Program-made: the position numbers and the translations under genes | In this document: piece by piece, positions 25,660-33,773 of the stretch | Layout: each line of letters opens with the position of its first letter | How positions within the stretch are numbered: position 1 is the first letter of the stretch | Notes under the pieces: model-generated | Told to the model about the DNA's origin: nothing | Database searches by the model: none | What the model saw: only the letters and a program-made list of their open reading frames with translations | NCBI RefSeq assembly: GCF_014649835.1 | Contig: NZ_BMTU01000018.1 | Span: 1 to 64,000, forward strand | Reading direction: 5' to 3' | Length of the DNA: 64,000 nucleotides | Origin: Streptomyces pilosus | GTDB lineage: Bacteria; Actinomycetota; Actinomycetes; Streptomycetales; Streptomycetaceae

Positions 25660-26973
25660 ATGAGTGCCGACAGTCCTGCCGGTGCCGAGCCTACGGCGGG
25701 TTCGGCGCGGGAGCGCTGGAACCGGTTGTTCCAGGGTCTGCAGAAGATGGGGCGGAGTCTGCAGCTGCCGATCGCGGTGCTGCCGGCGGCCGGGATCCTG
25801 AACCGGCTGGGGCAGCCGGACGTGTTCGGGGACGACGGTCTGGGGTGGACGGACGTCTCGAAGGTGATGGTGGGGGCGGGTGGCGCCCTGCTGGACGGTT
25901 CGCTGGGGCTGCCGCTGCTGTTCTGCGTGGGTGTGGCCATCGGGATGGCGAAGAAGTCGGACGGTTCGACGGCGCTGGCGGCGGTGGCGGGGTTCCTCGT
26001 CTACTTCAACGTGCTGCGCCAGTTCCCGGAGGACTGTCCGGAGGGTTCGCGGGCGGTGCCGCAGGTGGGGTGTCAGGTGACCGACGGGTCGGGGACGGTG
26101 ACGGCGTTCACGTTCCAGAACCCGGGGGTGTTCGGCGGCATCGTGATCGGGTTGATGGCGGCGTACCTGTGGCAGCGGTTCCACCGGACGAGGCTGGTGG
26201 ACTGGCTGGGCTTCTTCAACGGGCGGCGTCTGGTGCCGATCATCATGGCGTTCGCGGCGATCGCGTTCGCGGCGGTGTGCCTGTGGGTGTGGCCGCCGAT
26301 CGGGGAGGCGCTGGAGAGTTTCAGCGACTGGATGAGCGACCTGGGCGCGTGGGGTGCGGGTGTGTTCGGTGTGGCGAACCGGGCGCTGCTGGTGGTGGGG
26401 CTGCACCAGTTCCTGAACGTGCCCATCTGGTTCCAGTTCGGTTCGTACACGAAGCCGGACGGGACGGTGGTGCACGGTGACATCAACATGTTCCTGGCGG
26501 GTGATCCGGAGGCGGGGCAGTTCCTGTCCGGGTTCTTCCCGATCATGATGTTCGCGTTGCCGGCGGCGGCGCTGGCGATCACGCACTGCGCGCGGCCGGC
26601 CCGGCGCAAGGAGGTCGGCGGCCTGATGCTGTCGGTGGCGCTGACGTCGTTCGTCACGGGGATCACGGAGCCGATCGAGTACTCGTTCCTGTTCGTGGCG
26701 CCGCTGCTGTACGTGGTGCACGCGGTGCTGACGGGGGTGTCGATGGCGGTGACCTGGGGGCTGGGGGTGCACGACGGGTTCAGCTTCTCGGCGGGGCTGA
26801 TCGACTACGTCATCAACTGGAACCTGGCGACCAGGCCGTGGCTGATCATCCCGATCGGCCTGGTGTTCGCGGCGCTGTACTACGCGATCTTCCGTTTCGC
26901 GATCACGCGGTTCGATCTGAAGACCCCGGGGCGGGAGGCGGAGGAGGAGGTGGAGGACGCGACGAAGGCGTGA
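25660..26973 (+). CDS. nagE1: PTS EIIC permease, NagE1-like
   Basis: A 437-residue EIIC of the glucose/GlcNAc family. It shows MAKKSDGSTALAAV, GRRLVPIIMAFAAIAF, FGVANRALLVVGLHQFLN, a PIMMFALPAAALAI helix and the GITEPIEYSFLFVAPLLY motif that contributes the conserved Glu of the sugar site. No fused EIIB. Compared with NagE2 downstream it has an extra Cys-containing loop (about residues 126-145, FPEDCPEGSR... VGCQV). In S. coelicolor NagE2 is the main GlcNAc transporter and the role of NagE1 is unclear. Confidence 0.93.
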   Translation: MSADSPAGAEPTAGSARERWNRLFQGLQKMGRSLQLPIAVLPAAGILNRLGQPDVFGDDGLGWTDVSKVMVGAGGALLDGSLGLPLLFCVGVAIGMAKKSDGSTALAAVAGFLVYFNVLRQFPEDCPEGSRAVPQVGCQVTDGSGTVTAFTFQNPGVFGGIVIGLMAAYLWQRFHRTRLVDWLGFFNGRRLVPIIMAFAAIAFAAVCLWVWPPIGEALESFSDWMSDLGAWGAGVFGVANRALLVVGLHQFLNVPIWFQFGSYTKPDGTVVHGDINMFLAGDPEAGQFLSGFFPIMMFALPAAALAITHCARPARRKEVGGLMLSVALTSFVTGITEPIEYSFLFVAPLLYVVHAVLTGVSMAVTWGLGVHDGFSFSAGLIDYVINWNLATRPWLIIPIGLVFAALYYAIFRFAITRFDLKTPGREAEEEVEDATKA

Positions 26974-27000
26974 TCCTCTAGGCTTCCAGGCGGCTGTTCG

Positions 27001-27032
27001 AGCCCTCGGTCCGTCGTGGTCCGGGGGCTTTT
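27001..27032 (+). terminator. Rho-independent terminator after nagE1
   Basis: AGCCCTCGGTCC and GGTCCGGGGGCT can pair with one mismatch and are followed by TTTT, 28 bp after the nagE1 stop. Confidence 0.75.
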
Positions 27033-27148
27033 CGGTGCGCCCGCGACGGGTTCCGCTTCGGGGCGCGGGGCGGGTGCGGGGCGGGCACGGTGCGTAGTCC
27101 CGCGGTCGCGTTTTCGCGGGTTCCTTACGTGGCCTTCATCGTGCTACA

Positions 27149-27181
27149 ACAGGTCTACACCACTTAGTGGTGTAGACCATG
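27149..27181. promoter_or_regulatory. Two face-to-face dre sites upstream of nagE2
   Basis: ACAGGTCTACACCACT (27149-27164) and, inverted, AGTGGTGTAGACCATG (27166-27181) each match a DasR site. Together they form a 27-bp palindrome: 13-bp arms GGTCTACACCACT / AGTGGTGTAGACC around one T (27152-27178). It lies 84 bp before nagE2. Two dre sites before nagE2 agree with S. coelicolor. Confidence 0.93.
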
Positions 27182-27264
27182 CGCTGTGGGGTTCCCGCCG
27201 CGCATTCGGGACGCCGCCGTCCTCATGTGTCCCCTGGCGGCGCCTTGCCCACAGGAGGAGCACG

Positions 27265-28527
<1,263 letters not shown>

Positions 28528-28550
28528 CCCGCTGCGACCCGCTCACACAC

Positions 28551-28583
28551 GCGAAGGCCCGGCCGATACGGCCGGGCCTTCGC
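28551..28583. terminator. Strong bidirectional hairpin after nagE2
   Basis: GCGAAGGCCCGGCCG and its exact complement at 28569-28583 form a 15-bp stem with a 3-nt ATA loop, 24 bp after nagE2 and before the convergent metallo-hydrolase gene. Confidence 0.92.
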
Positions 28584-28648
28584 GCTGTCCGCCCCGGTGC
28601 CCCGGCACGGCGGGTGCGCCGGTACCGGGGCGGCCGCGGCCGGCGTGC

Positions 28649-29401
28649 TCAGATCTCGTACGTCGTCCCCGGGGAGGCCAGGCCCACCGGGCCGGGGTAG
28701 ACCGCGCGGGCGTCGGTGAGGTTGATCTGCGGGTCGGTCCACGGGGGGATGTGGGTGAGGATCAGCCGGCGGGCGCCCGCGCGGGCGGCCGTCTCACCCG
28801 CCTCGCGGCCGTTGAGGTGCAGGTCGGGGATGTTCTCCTTGCCGTGCGTGAAGGCGGCCTCGCACAGGAAGAGGTCGGCGTCGCGGGCGAGGTCGTCGAG
28901 CGCGGGGCTGACACCCGTGTCGCCGGAGTAGGTCAGGGTCCGCCCGCCGTGCTCGATGCGGATGCCGTACGCCTCGACCGGGTGCGCGACGCGCTCGGTG
29001 TGGACGAGGAACGGGCCGATCTCGAAGGTGGACGGCTTGACCGTGTGGAAGTCGAAGACCTCGCTCATGGAGGAGGCCGAGGGGGTGTCGGCGTAGGCGG
29101 TGATCAGCCGGTGTTCGGTGCCCTCGGGTCCGTAGACCGGGAGGGGCTCGCAGCGGCCGCCGTCGTGCCGGTAGTAGCGCGCGACGAAGTAGCCGCACAT
29201 GTCGATGCAGTGGTCGGCGTGCAGGTGGCTGAGGAAGATCGCGTCGAGGTCGTAGAGACCGCAGTGGCGCTGCAGCTCGCCCAGGGCACCGTTGCCCATG
29301 TCGAGAAGCAGCCGGAAGCCGTCGGCCTCGACGAGGTAGCTCGAGCAGGCCGATTCCGCGGACGGGAACGACCCCGAGCAGCCGACGACGGTGAGCTTCA
29401 T
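28649..29401 (-). CDS. Metallo-beta-lactamase-fold hydrolase, Rv1339-like (class II cAMP phosphodiesterase type)
   Basis: A 250-residue MBL-fold protein: KLTVVGCSGSFPSAESACSSYLV, the metal motif H59-L-H61-A-D63-H64 in LSHLHADHC, a GDTG segment and a late LTHIPPW His. Similar in sequence and gene neighbourhood to mycobacterial Rv1339, reported to hydrolyse cyclic AMP; RNase Z-like folds are the alternative. ATG 29401 has GGAGG 10 nt upstream. It lies between the PTS genes and cysM, in the rph-cysM conserved block. Substrate assignment is inference. Confidence 0.87.
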   Translation of the reverse strand: MKLTVVGCSGSFPSAESACSSYLVEADGFRLLLDMGNGALGELQRHCGLYDLDAIFLSHLHADHCIDMCGYFVARYYRHDGGRCEPLPVYGPEGTEHRLITAYADTPSASSMSEVFDFHTVKPSTFEIGPFLVHTERVAHPVEAYGIRIEHGGRTLTYSGDTGVSPALDDLARDADLFLCEAAFTHGKENIPDLHLNGREAGETAARAGARRLILTHIPPWTDPQINLTDARAVYPGPVGLASPGTTYEI

Positions 29402-29602
29402 GAAGCAGAAACCTCCGCTGGCGGGTGTGGAGAGACGGGGGTCGTGCGGTTTGTCGAGCGTAAGGCGCGAAACCTTCGGTCGCTCCTCCACCAGGGGCCG
29501 TTGTGGGCGAACTCACCTGTGCTGTCACCGGTTCGGCTGGAAGCGGCGCATCCCGGTGACGCGAAGGCGCACGGTGGTGGTCCGCGCCGGTACGGTCCGG
29601 GC

Positions 29603-29773
29603 ATGGACACGGCCTGGTGGCTCGCGCTCGTCGCGGTGGTACTGCTCGCGTTCGTCACGGCGCTCGTCGACGGGTGGGGGCGAGGGCACCGGCCCCGGCG
29701 GGGTCGCGGAAGCGGGAGGCGCGGCGGGTCCCGTGACGGCGGCGGCCCGGACCACGACTCCGAGGACGCGTGA
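29603..29773 (+). CDS. Small single-pass membrane protein, unknown
   Basis: A 56-residue reading: MDTAWWLALVAVVLLAFVTALVDGW forms one membrane helix, followed by a very basic Gly/Arg tail and an acidic end. No strong ribosome binding site precedes ATG 29603. It is divergent from the metallo-hydrolase and convergent with cysM. The hydrophobic-then-basic layout suggests a real protein rather than a chance frame. Confidence 0.55.
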   Translation: MDTAWWLALVAVVLLAFVTALVDGWGRGHRPRRGRGSGRRGGSRDGGGPDHDSEDA

Positions 29774-29824
29774 GGGGCCGGAGACGAGGTGCTCCGGCCC
29801 CTTGTGGCGTCTTGGCGCTCGGTG

Positions 29825-30775
29825 TCACGCCCAGAGCTGACCCTGGAGGGTGTCGATGGCCTCTTCGGTGGTGGCGGCCGTGTAGACGCCGGTCGAGAGG
29901 TACTTCCAGCCGCCGTCGGCGACGACGAAGACGACGTCGGCGCTCTCCCCCGCCTTGAGCGCCTTGTTGGCGACGCCGATGGCCGCGTGCAGGGCGGCGC
30001 CGGTGGACACGCCGGCGAAGATGCCCTCCTGCTGGAGGAGTTCCCGGGTGCGGGTGACGGCGTCGGCGGAGCCGACGGAGAAGCGGGTGGTGAGGACGGA
30101 GGCGTCGTAGAGCTCGGGGACGAAGCCCTCGTCGAGGTTGCGCAGGCCGTAGACGAGGTCGTCGTAGCGCGGCTCCGCGGCGACGATCCTGACGTCGGGC
30201 TTGTGCTCGCGCAGGTAGCGGCCGACGCCCATGAGGGTGCCGGTGGTGCCGAGGCCGGCCACGAAGTGGGTGAGGGACGGCAGGTCGGCGAGGATCTCGG
30301 GGCCGGTGGTCGCGTAGTGGGCGCCGGCGTTGTCCGGGTTGCCGTACTGGTAGAGCATCACCCAGTCGGGGTGTTCGGCGGAGAGCTCCTTGGCGACGCG
30401 CACGGCGGTGTTGGAGCCGCCGGCGGCCGGGGAGGAGATGATCTCCGCACCCCACATGCCGAGCAGGTCACGGCGTTCCTGCGAGGTGTTCTCGGGCATG
30501 ACGCAGACCATGCGGTAGCCCTTGAGCTTGGCGGCCATGGCCAGGGAGATGCCGGTGTTGCCGCTGGTCGGCTCCAGGATGGTGCAGCCGGGGGTGAGGC
30601 GGCCGTCCTTCTCCGCCTGCTCGATCATGAACAGGGCGGGGCGGTCCTTGATGGAGCCGGTGGGGTTGCGGTCCTCCAGCTTCGCCCAGATGCGGACGTC
30701 GGCGGACGGCGAGAGCCGCGGCAGGCGCACCAGGGGGGTGTTGCCCACCGCGGCCAGCGGGGAGTCGTATCGCAT
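29825..30775 (-). CDS. cysM: O-phosphoserine-type cysteine synthase CysM
   Basis: A 316-residue PLP enzyme. NPTGSIKDRPA places the PLP lysine at about residue 43; EPTSGNTGISLA is the substrate/phosphate loop and VAGLGTTGTLMGVGRYL binds the cofactor phosphate. Adjacent cysO and nearby mec indicate the mycobacterial-type route: sulfur arrives as the CysO C-terminal thiocarboxylate, CysM adds it to aminoacrylate, and Mec frees cysteine from CysO. It follows cysO by 6 bp on the minus strand. Confidence 0.95.
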   Translation of the reverse strand: MRYDSPLAAVGNTPLVRLPRLSPSADVRIWAKLEDRNPTGSIKDRPALFMIEQAEKDGRLTPGCTILEPTSGNTGISLAMAAKLKGYRMVCVMPENTSQERRDLLGMWGAEIISSPAAGGSNTAVRVAKELSAEHPDWVMLYQYGNPDNAGAHYATTGPEILADLPSLTHFVAGLGTTGTLMGVGRYLREHKPDVRIVAAEPRYDDLVYGLRNLDEGFVPELYDASVLTTRFSVGSADAVTRTRELLQQEGIFAGVSTGAALHAAIGVANKALKAGESADVVFVVADGGWKYLSTGVYTAATTEEAIDTLQGQLWA

Positions 30776-30781
30776 CGCCGA

Positions 30782-31060
30782 TCAGGCCATACCGCCGGCC
30801 ACCGCCGGCAGGATCGTCACGCTGTCGCCGTCGGACAGCTTGGTGTTGATGCCGTCGAGGAAGCGGACGTCCTCGTCGTTGAGGTAGACGTTGACGAAGC
30901 GGCGCAGCTGCTCGCCGTCCACGATGCGGGCGTGGATGCCCGCGTGCCGGGTCTCGAGGTCGGTGAAGAGCTCGGCGATGGTGCTCCCGGTGCCTTCCAC
31001 CGCCTTCTGGCCGTCGGTGTACTGGCGGAGGATGGTCGGGATGCGGACCTCGATGGCCAT
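30782..31060 (-). CDS. cysO: Sulfur-carrier protein CysO (ThiS/MoaD fold) with extended C-terminus
   Basis: A 92-residue ubiquitin-like carrier: VEVRIPTILRQYTDGQK-type start, FVNVYLNDEDVRFL and SDGDSVTILPAVAGG. The last residues are GG-Met-Ala, not a bare Gly-Gly; the codons GGT GGC ATG GCC TGA are clear at 30782-30796. The diglycine must be terminal to be activated as thiocarboxylate, so two residues must be removed first, possibly by the JAMM protease Mec encoded 320 bp upstream. It forms an operon with cysM. Confidence 0.95.
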   Translation of the reverse strand: MAIEVRIPTILRQYTDGQKAVEGTGSTIAELFTDLETRHAGIHARIVDGEQLRRFVNVYLNDEDVRFLDGINTKLSDGDSVTILPAVAGGMA

Positions 31061-31109
31061 GGCTGAGGGCTCCTGTCGGATGTGTCTGTCGTGGGTTCGG
31101 GAAGGGCGC

Positions 31110-31157
31110 GCGGCGGCACGCGGCAGTCCGCCGCGGCACTCGGCCGTACGGCGGCGG
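31110..31157 (-). promoter_or_regulatory. Candidate attenuator: mutually exclusive hairpins between leader peptide and cysO
   Basis: In the transcript CCGCCGC (31157-31151), GCGGCGG (31134-31128) and CCGCCGC (31116-31110) follow one another. The middle segment can pair with either the first or the third. The first segment starts only 7 nt after the leader stop codon, so a ribosome stalled on the last Cys codon would cover it and favour the 2-3 pairing. Structural prediction by eye; direction of control not known. Confidence 0.55.
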
Positions 31158-31163
31158 CGGGGA

Positions 31164-31259
31164 TCAACAGATGGCGCTGTTCAGCCGGCACAGGTCGACG
31201 TGCAGCCGCGCCACGAGCAGTGCGCCCGGCGCTGTGTCACTCACGTCGAGGAGAACCAT
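31164..31259 (-). CDS. Cysteine leader peptide upstream of cysO-cysM
   Basis: A 31-residue ORF: ATG 31259, ending ARLHVDLCRLNSAIC-stop. The HVDL.R..SA.C ending is the hallmark of actinobacterial leader peptides placed before sulfur-assimilation genes, where ribosome stalling at Cys codons senses cysteine. Two Cys codons (TGC, TGT) are near the end, the last directly before TGA. TACGAT six bases before the ATG could be a -10 box, giving a leaderless transcript. The 103-nt space to cysO holds three complementary segments able to form alternative hairpins. Confidence 0.82.
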   Translation of the reverse strand: MVLLDVSDTAPGALLVARLHVDLCRLNSAIC

Positions 31260-31381
31260 GGGGTCATCGTATCGATTCCCGGACGGGCCTCCGGAGTGTG
31301 ATCTCACTGTGCGGACACCTCGCTTCCGCGATACGGGACGGGCCGGGGACGGCGCGGCGGGACCGGGGCCGGGGCCCGCGG

Positions 31382-31804
31382 TCAGTAGGCCTCGACGACC
31401 TTGACCTCCTCCTCGGTGATCTCGCCCTCGACGATGCGGAACGAGCGGAACTGGAACTCGCCGGCGTCGTCGGTGTCGGCGGTGGAGACCAGGACGTAGT
31501 GGGCGCCGGGCTCGTTGGCGTAGGTGACGTCGGTGCGGGAGGGGTAGGCCTCGGTCGCGGTGTGGGAGTGGTAGATGACCACGGGTTCCTCGTCGCGGTC
31601 GTCCATCTCCCGGTACAGCTTCAGCAGGTCCTGGGAGTCGAACTCGTAGAAGGTGGGCGAGCGGGCGGCGTTCAGCATGGGGATGAAGCGCTCGGGGCGG
31701 CCGGAGCCCACCGGGCCCGCCACCACGCCGCACGCCTCGTCGGGGTGGTCCTGGCGGGCGTGGGCCACGATCTGGTCGTACAGGGCCTGGGTGATGGTCA
31801 GCAT
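31382..31804 (-). CDS. mec: JAMM metalloprotease Mec
   Basis: A 140-residue JAB1/MPN+ protease: Glu23 in HPDEACGVVAG, then H79-S-H81, seven residues, S89 and D92 (HSHTATEAYPSRTD), the complete zinc site. Known Mec cleaves the CysO-cysteine adduct to release cysteine. ATG 31804 is preferred; ATG 31822 is possible. It lies upstream of the leader peptide and cysO-cysM on the same strand. The odd CysO tail suggests a second task in trimming CysO (inference). Confidence 0.94.
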   Translation of the reverse strand: MLTITQALYDQIVAHARQDHPDEACGVVAGPVGSGRPERFIPMLNAARSPTFYEFDSQDLLKLYREMDDRDEEPVVIYHSHTATEAYPSRTDVTYANEPGAHYVLVSTADTDDAGEFQFRSFRIVEGEITEEEVKVVEAY

Positions 31805-31823
31805 GGGGCCCAGGATAGGCAAC

Positions 31824-31860
31824 GGGCCGTTCCGTACCGAGGGGTGGTACGGAACGGCCC
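31824..31860. terminator. 15-bp hairpin between the permease gene and mec
   Basis: GGGCCGTTCCGTACC (31824-31838) pairs perfectly with 31846-31860 over a 7-nt loop. It follows the amino-acid permease stop on the minus strand. Confidence 0.85.
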
Positions 31861-31936
31861 GTATGCCGGACGCCTTGAGCGGATGGCGGCGGGGAGCGCC
31901 ACGAGTGCCCCCCGTCGCCGGCGTCCTGGGTGGGGG

Positions 31937-33361
31937 TCAGCCCACCTTCTCGAAATGGCTCTCGTCGCGCTGGGTGACCTGCGGGTTGCGGCTCTTGAGG
32001 ATCATCCAGCCGATGCCGAGGGCGATGGCCCAGCCGGCCATCACGTACAGACAGATCCGGGCGTCCGCGTCGATCGCGATGAGCGCGGTGACGAAGAGCA
32101 GGAACACGATGGCGATGTAGGAGCAGACCGAGCCGCCGGGTGCCGGGAAGGAGGAGGCGGGCAGCCGGCCCGCGACGACCTTGCGGCGGTAGAGGACGTG
32201 GCTGACCAGGATCATCAGCCAGGTCCAGATGCCGGCGGCGGTGGCGATGGACATGACGTAGCCGAAGGCCTTCTCCGGGACGACGTAGTTCAGGACGACG
32301 CCGATGCCCATGAAGACCACGGAGGTGGCGATGCCGAACGCCGGGGTCTTGCGGGAGGAGAGCTTGCGGAAGATCCGCGGGGCCTCGCCGTTGTCGGCGA
32401 GGTTGCGCAGCATGCGGCCGGTGGAGTACATGCCGGAGTTGCAGGAGGACAGCGCGGCGGTGAGCACGACGAAGTTCACGATGCCGGCGCCGGCGGGGAT
32501 GCCGATGACGGCGAACGCCTTCACGAAGGGGCTGGCGTCGGCGGAGAACTCGGTCCACTTGACCACGCACAGGATGACGGTGAGGGCACCGACGTAGAAG
32601 AGGGCGATGCGCCAGGGCAGGGTGTTGATCGCCTTGGGCAGGGTCTTCTCGGGGTTCTCGGACTCACCGGCGGTGACGCCGACGAGCTCGACGGCGAGGT
32701 AGGCGAACATGACGCCCTGGAGGGTCATCAGGGAGGAGCCGATGCCCTTGGGGAAGAAGCCGTCGAAGGCCCAGAGGTTGGAGACGGCGGCGGTGTCGCC
32801 GGCCTGGCTGAAGCCGAGGGTGAGCACGCCGAGACCGATCACGATCATGCCGATGATCGCGGTGACCTTGACCATCGAGAACCAGAACTCGATCTCGCCG
32901 AACAGCTTCACCGAGATGAGGTTGGCGCCGAACAGGATGATCAGGAAGACCAGGGCCGACGTCCACTGCGGGATCGCCGGGAACCAGTAGTTGATGTAGA
33001 TGGCGGCGGCGGTCAGCTCCGCCATGCCGGTGACCACCCACATCAGCCAGTAGGTCCAGCCGGTGAAGTAGCCGAAGAACGGGCCGAGGAACTCGCGCGA
33101 GTACTCGGCGAAGGAGCCGGACACCGGACGGTAGAGCAGCAGCTCTCCGAGCGCCCGCATGATGAAGAAGATGATCACGCCGGCGAGGGCGTACATCACG
33201 ATCAGGCTGGGGCCCGCCTTGGCGATGTTCGCCCCGGCGCCCAGGAAGAGTCCGACGCCGATGGCGCCGCCGATGGCGATCATCTGGACCTGGCGGCTGT
33301 TGAGGCCGCGCTCGTACCCCTCCTCGGGTACGGACTCCGTGTCGACCTGCGGTGAGGCCAT
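31937..33361 (-). CDS. APC-superfamily amino-acid permease (AAT family)
   Basis: A 474-residue, 12-helix transporter. LNSRQVQMIAIGGAIGVGLFLGAG is the family's first helix, PVSGSFAEYSREFLGP follows helix 2, and SENPEKTLPKAIN and SSCNSGMYSTGRMLRNLA are conserved AAT motifs. Likely proton-coupled uptake of an amino acid such as GABA, serine or proline; the substrate cannot be fixed. ATG 33361 has GAGAAAGG about 10 nt upstream; MEKGAAH (33382) is an alternative start. It has a ~285-nt upstream region carrying the 43-nt element also found before the next transporter. Confidence 0.92.
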   Translation of the reverse strand: MASPQVDTESVPEEGYERGLNSRQVQMIAIGGAIGVGLFLGAGANIAKAGPSLIVMYALAGVIIFFIMRALGELLLYRPVSGSFAEYSREFLGPFFGYFTGWTYWLMWVVTGMAELTAAAIYINYWFPAIPQWTSALVFLIILFGANLISVKLFGEIEFWFSMVKVTAIIGMIVIGLGVLTLGFSQAGDTAAVSNLWAFDGFFPKGIGSSLMTLQGVMFAYLAVELVGVTAGESENPEKTLPKAINTLPWRIALFYVGALTVILCVVKWTEFSADASPFVKAFAVIGIPAGAGIVNFVVLTAALSSCNSGMYSTGRMLRNLADNGEAPRIFRKLSSRKTPAFGIATSVVFMGIGVVLNYVVPEKAFGYVMSIATAAGIWTWLMILVSHVLYRRKVVAGRLPASSFPAPGGSVCSYIAIVFLLFVTALIAIDADARICLYVMAGWAIALGIGWMILKSRNPQVTQRDESHFEKVG

Positions 33362-33643
33362 GTGTGCTGCGCCTTTCTCCATGCCGACCCGGGCCGCTCG
33401 GCCTCGGATCGGGTCTCGATCCCCCCGGACTGATGGAGCTGAGCGGACTCGGAGGAGTCCGCCCGTGCCTGGCCGGCGGTGACCGGCTCGGTGGCGCACC
33501 CGGCCGAACGTTCGGGTGGCGTTCGCCGGGCGGTCGTGAAGATCTATCACGGCGGCTGGACCGCACCACCCACTCCGACGAGATGCAGATCACAGGAAAA
33601 TACGGAGAAAGGGGACCGCGGACCGAAAACGCGGCCGCCCGTT

Positions 33644-33686
33644 TGACGCGATCGTTATGCGGATTTGAGAGTCCATTGAGCGAACA
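33644..33686 (-). promoter_or_regulatory. 43-nt conserved upstream element, copy 1 (amino-acid permease)
   Basis: Minus strand: TGTTCGCTCA, ATGGACTCTCAAATCC, GCATAACGATCGCGTCA. It matches 36 of 43 positions of the element at 35602-35644. It lies 283 nt before the permease ATG and is followed by a weak GGCCGCG-TTTTCGGTC-CGCGG hairpin. TAACGAT could be a -10 box. The rest of the 33362-33773 gap is lower in GC than its surroundings and holds only the terminator of the next gene. Role unknown: operator, promoter or structured leader. Confidence 0.65.
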
Positions 33687-33722
33687 CCTGTGCACAAATT
33701 GCAGGTAGAACGAGAAACGGAA

Positions 33723-33760
33723 GGGGCCCGTCCGTACCGGTGCGGGTACGGACGGGCCCC
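33723..33760. terminator. 16-bp hairpin after the AGCS symporter gene
   Basis: GGGGCCCGTCCGTACC pairs perfectly with 33745-33760 around a 6-nt loop, 13 bp beyond the symporter stop. Confidence 0.9.
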
Positions 33761-33773
33761 TCGGGCGCGGAAG

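Noticed and set aside
27016..27264. An 83-residue N-terminal extension of NagE2
   Set aside because: It would translate through the double DasR operator and lacks family similarity; ATG 27265 has a strong AGGAGGAG.
33362..33773. A c-di-AMP (ydaO) or glycine riboswitch before the amino-acid transporters
   Set aside because: I could not find the conserved cores of either class; the only strong signal is the 43-nt element shared with the next transporter.
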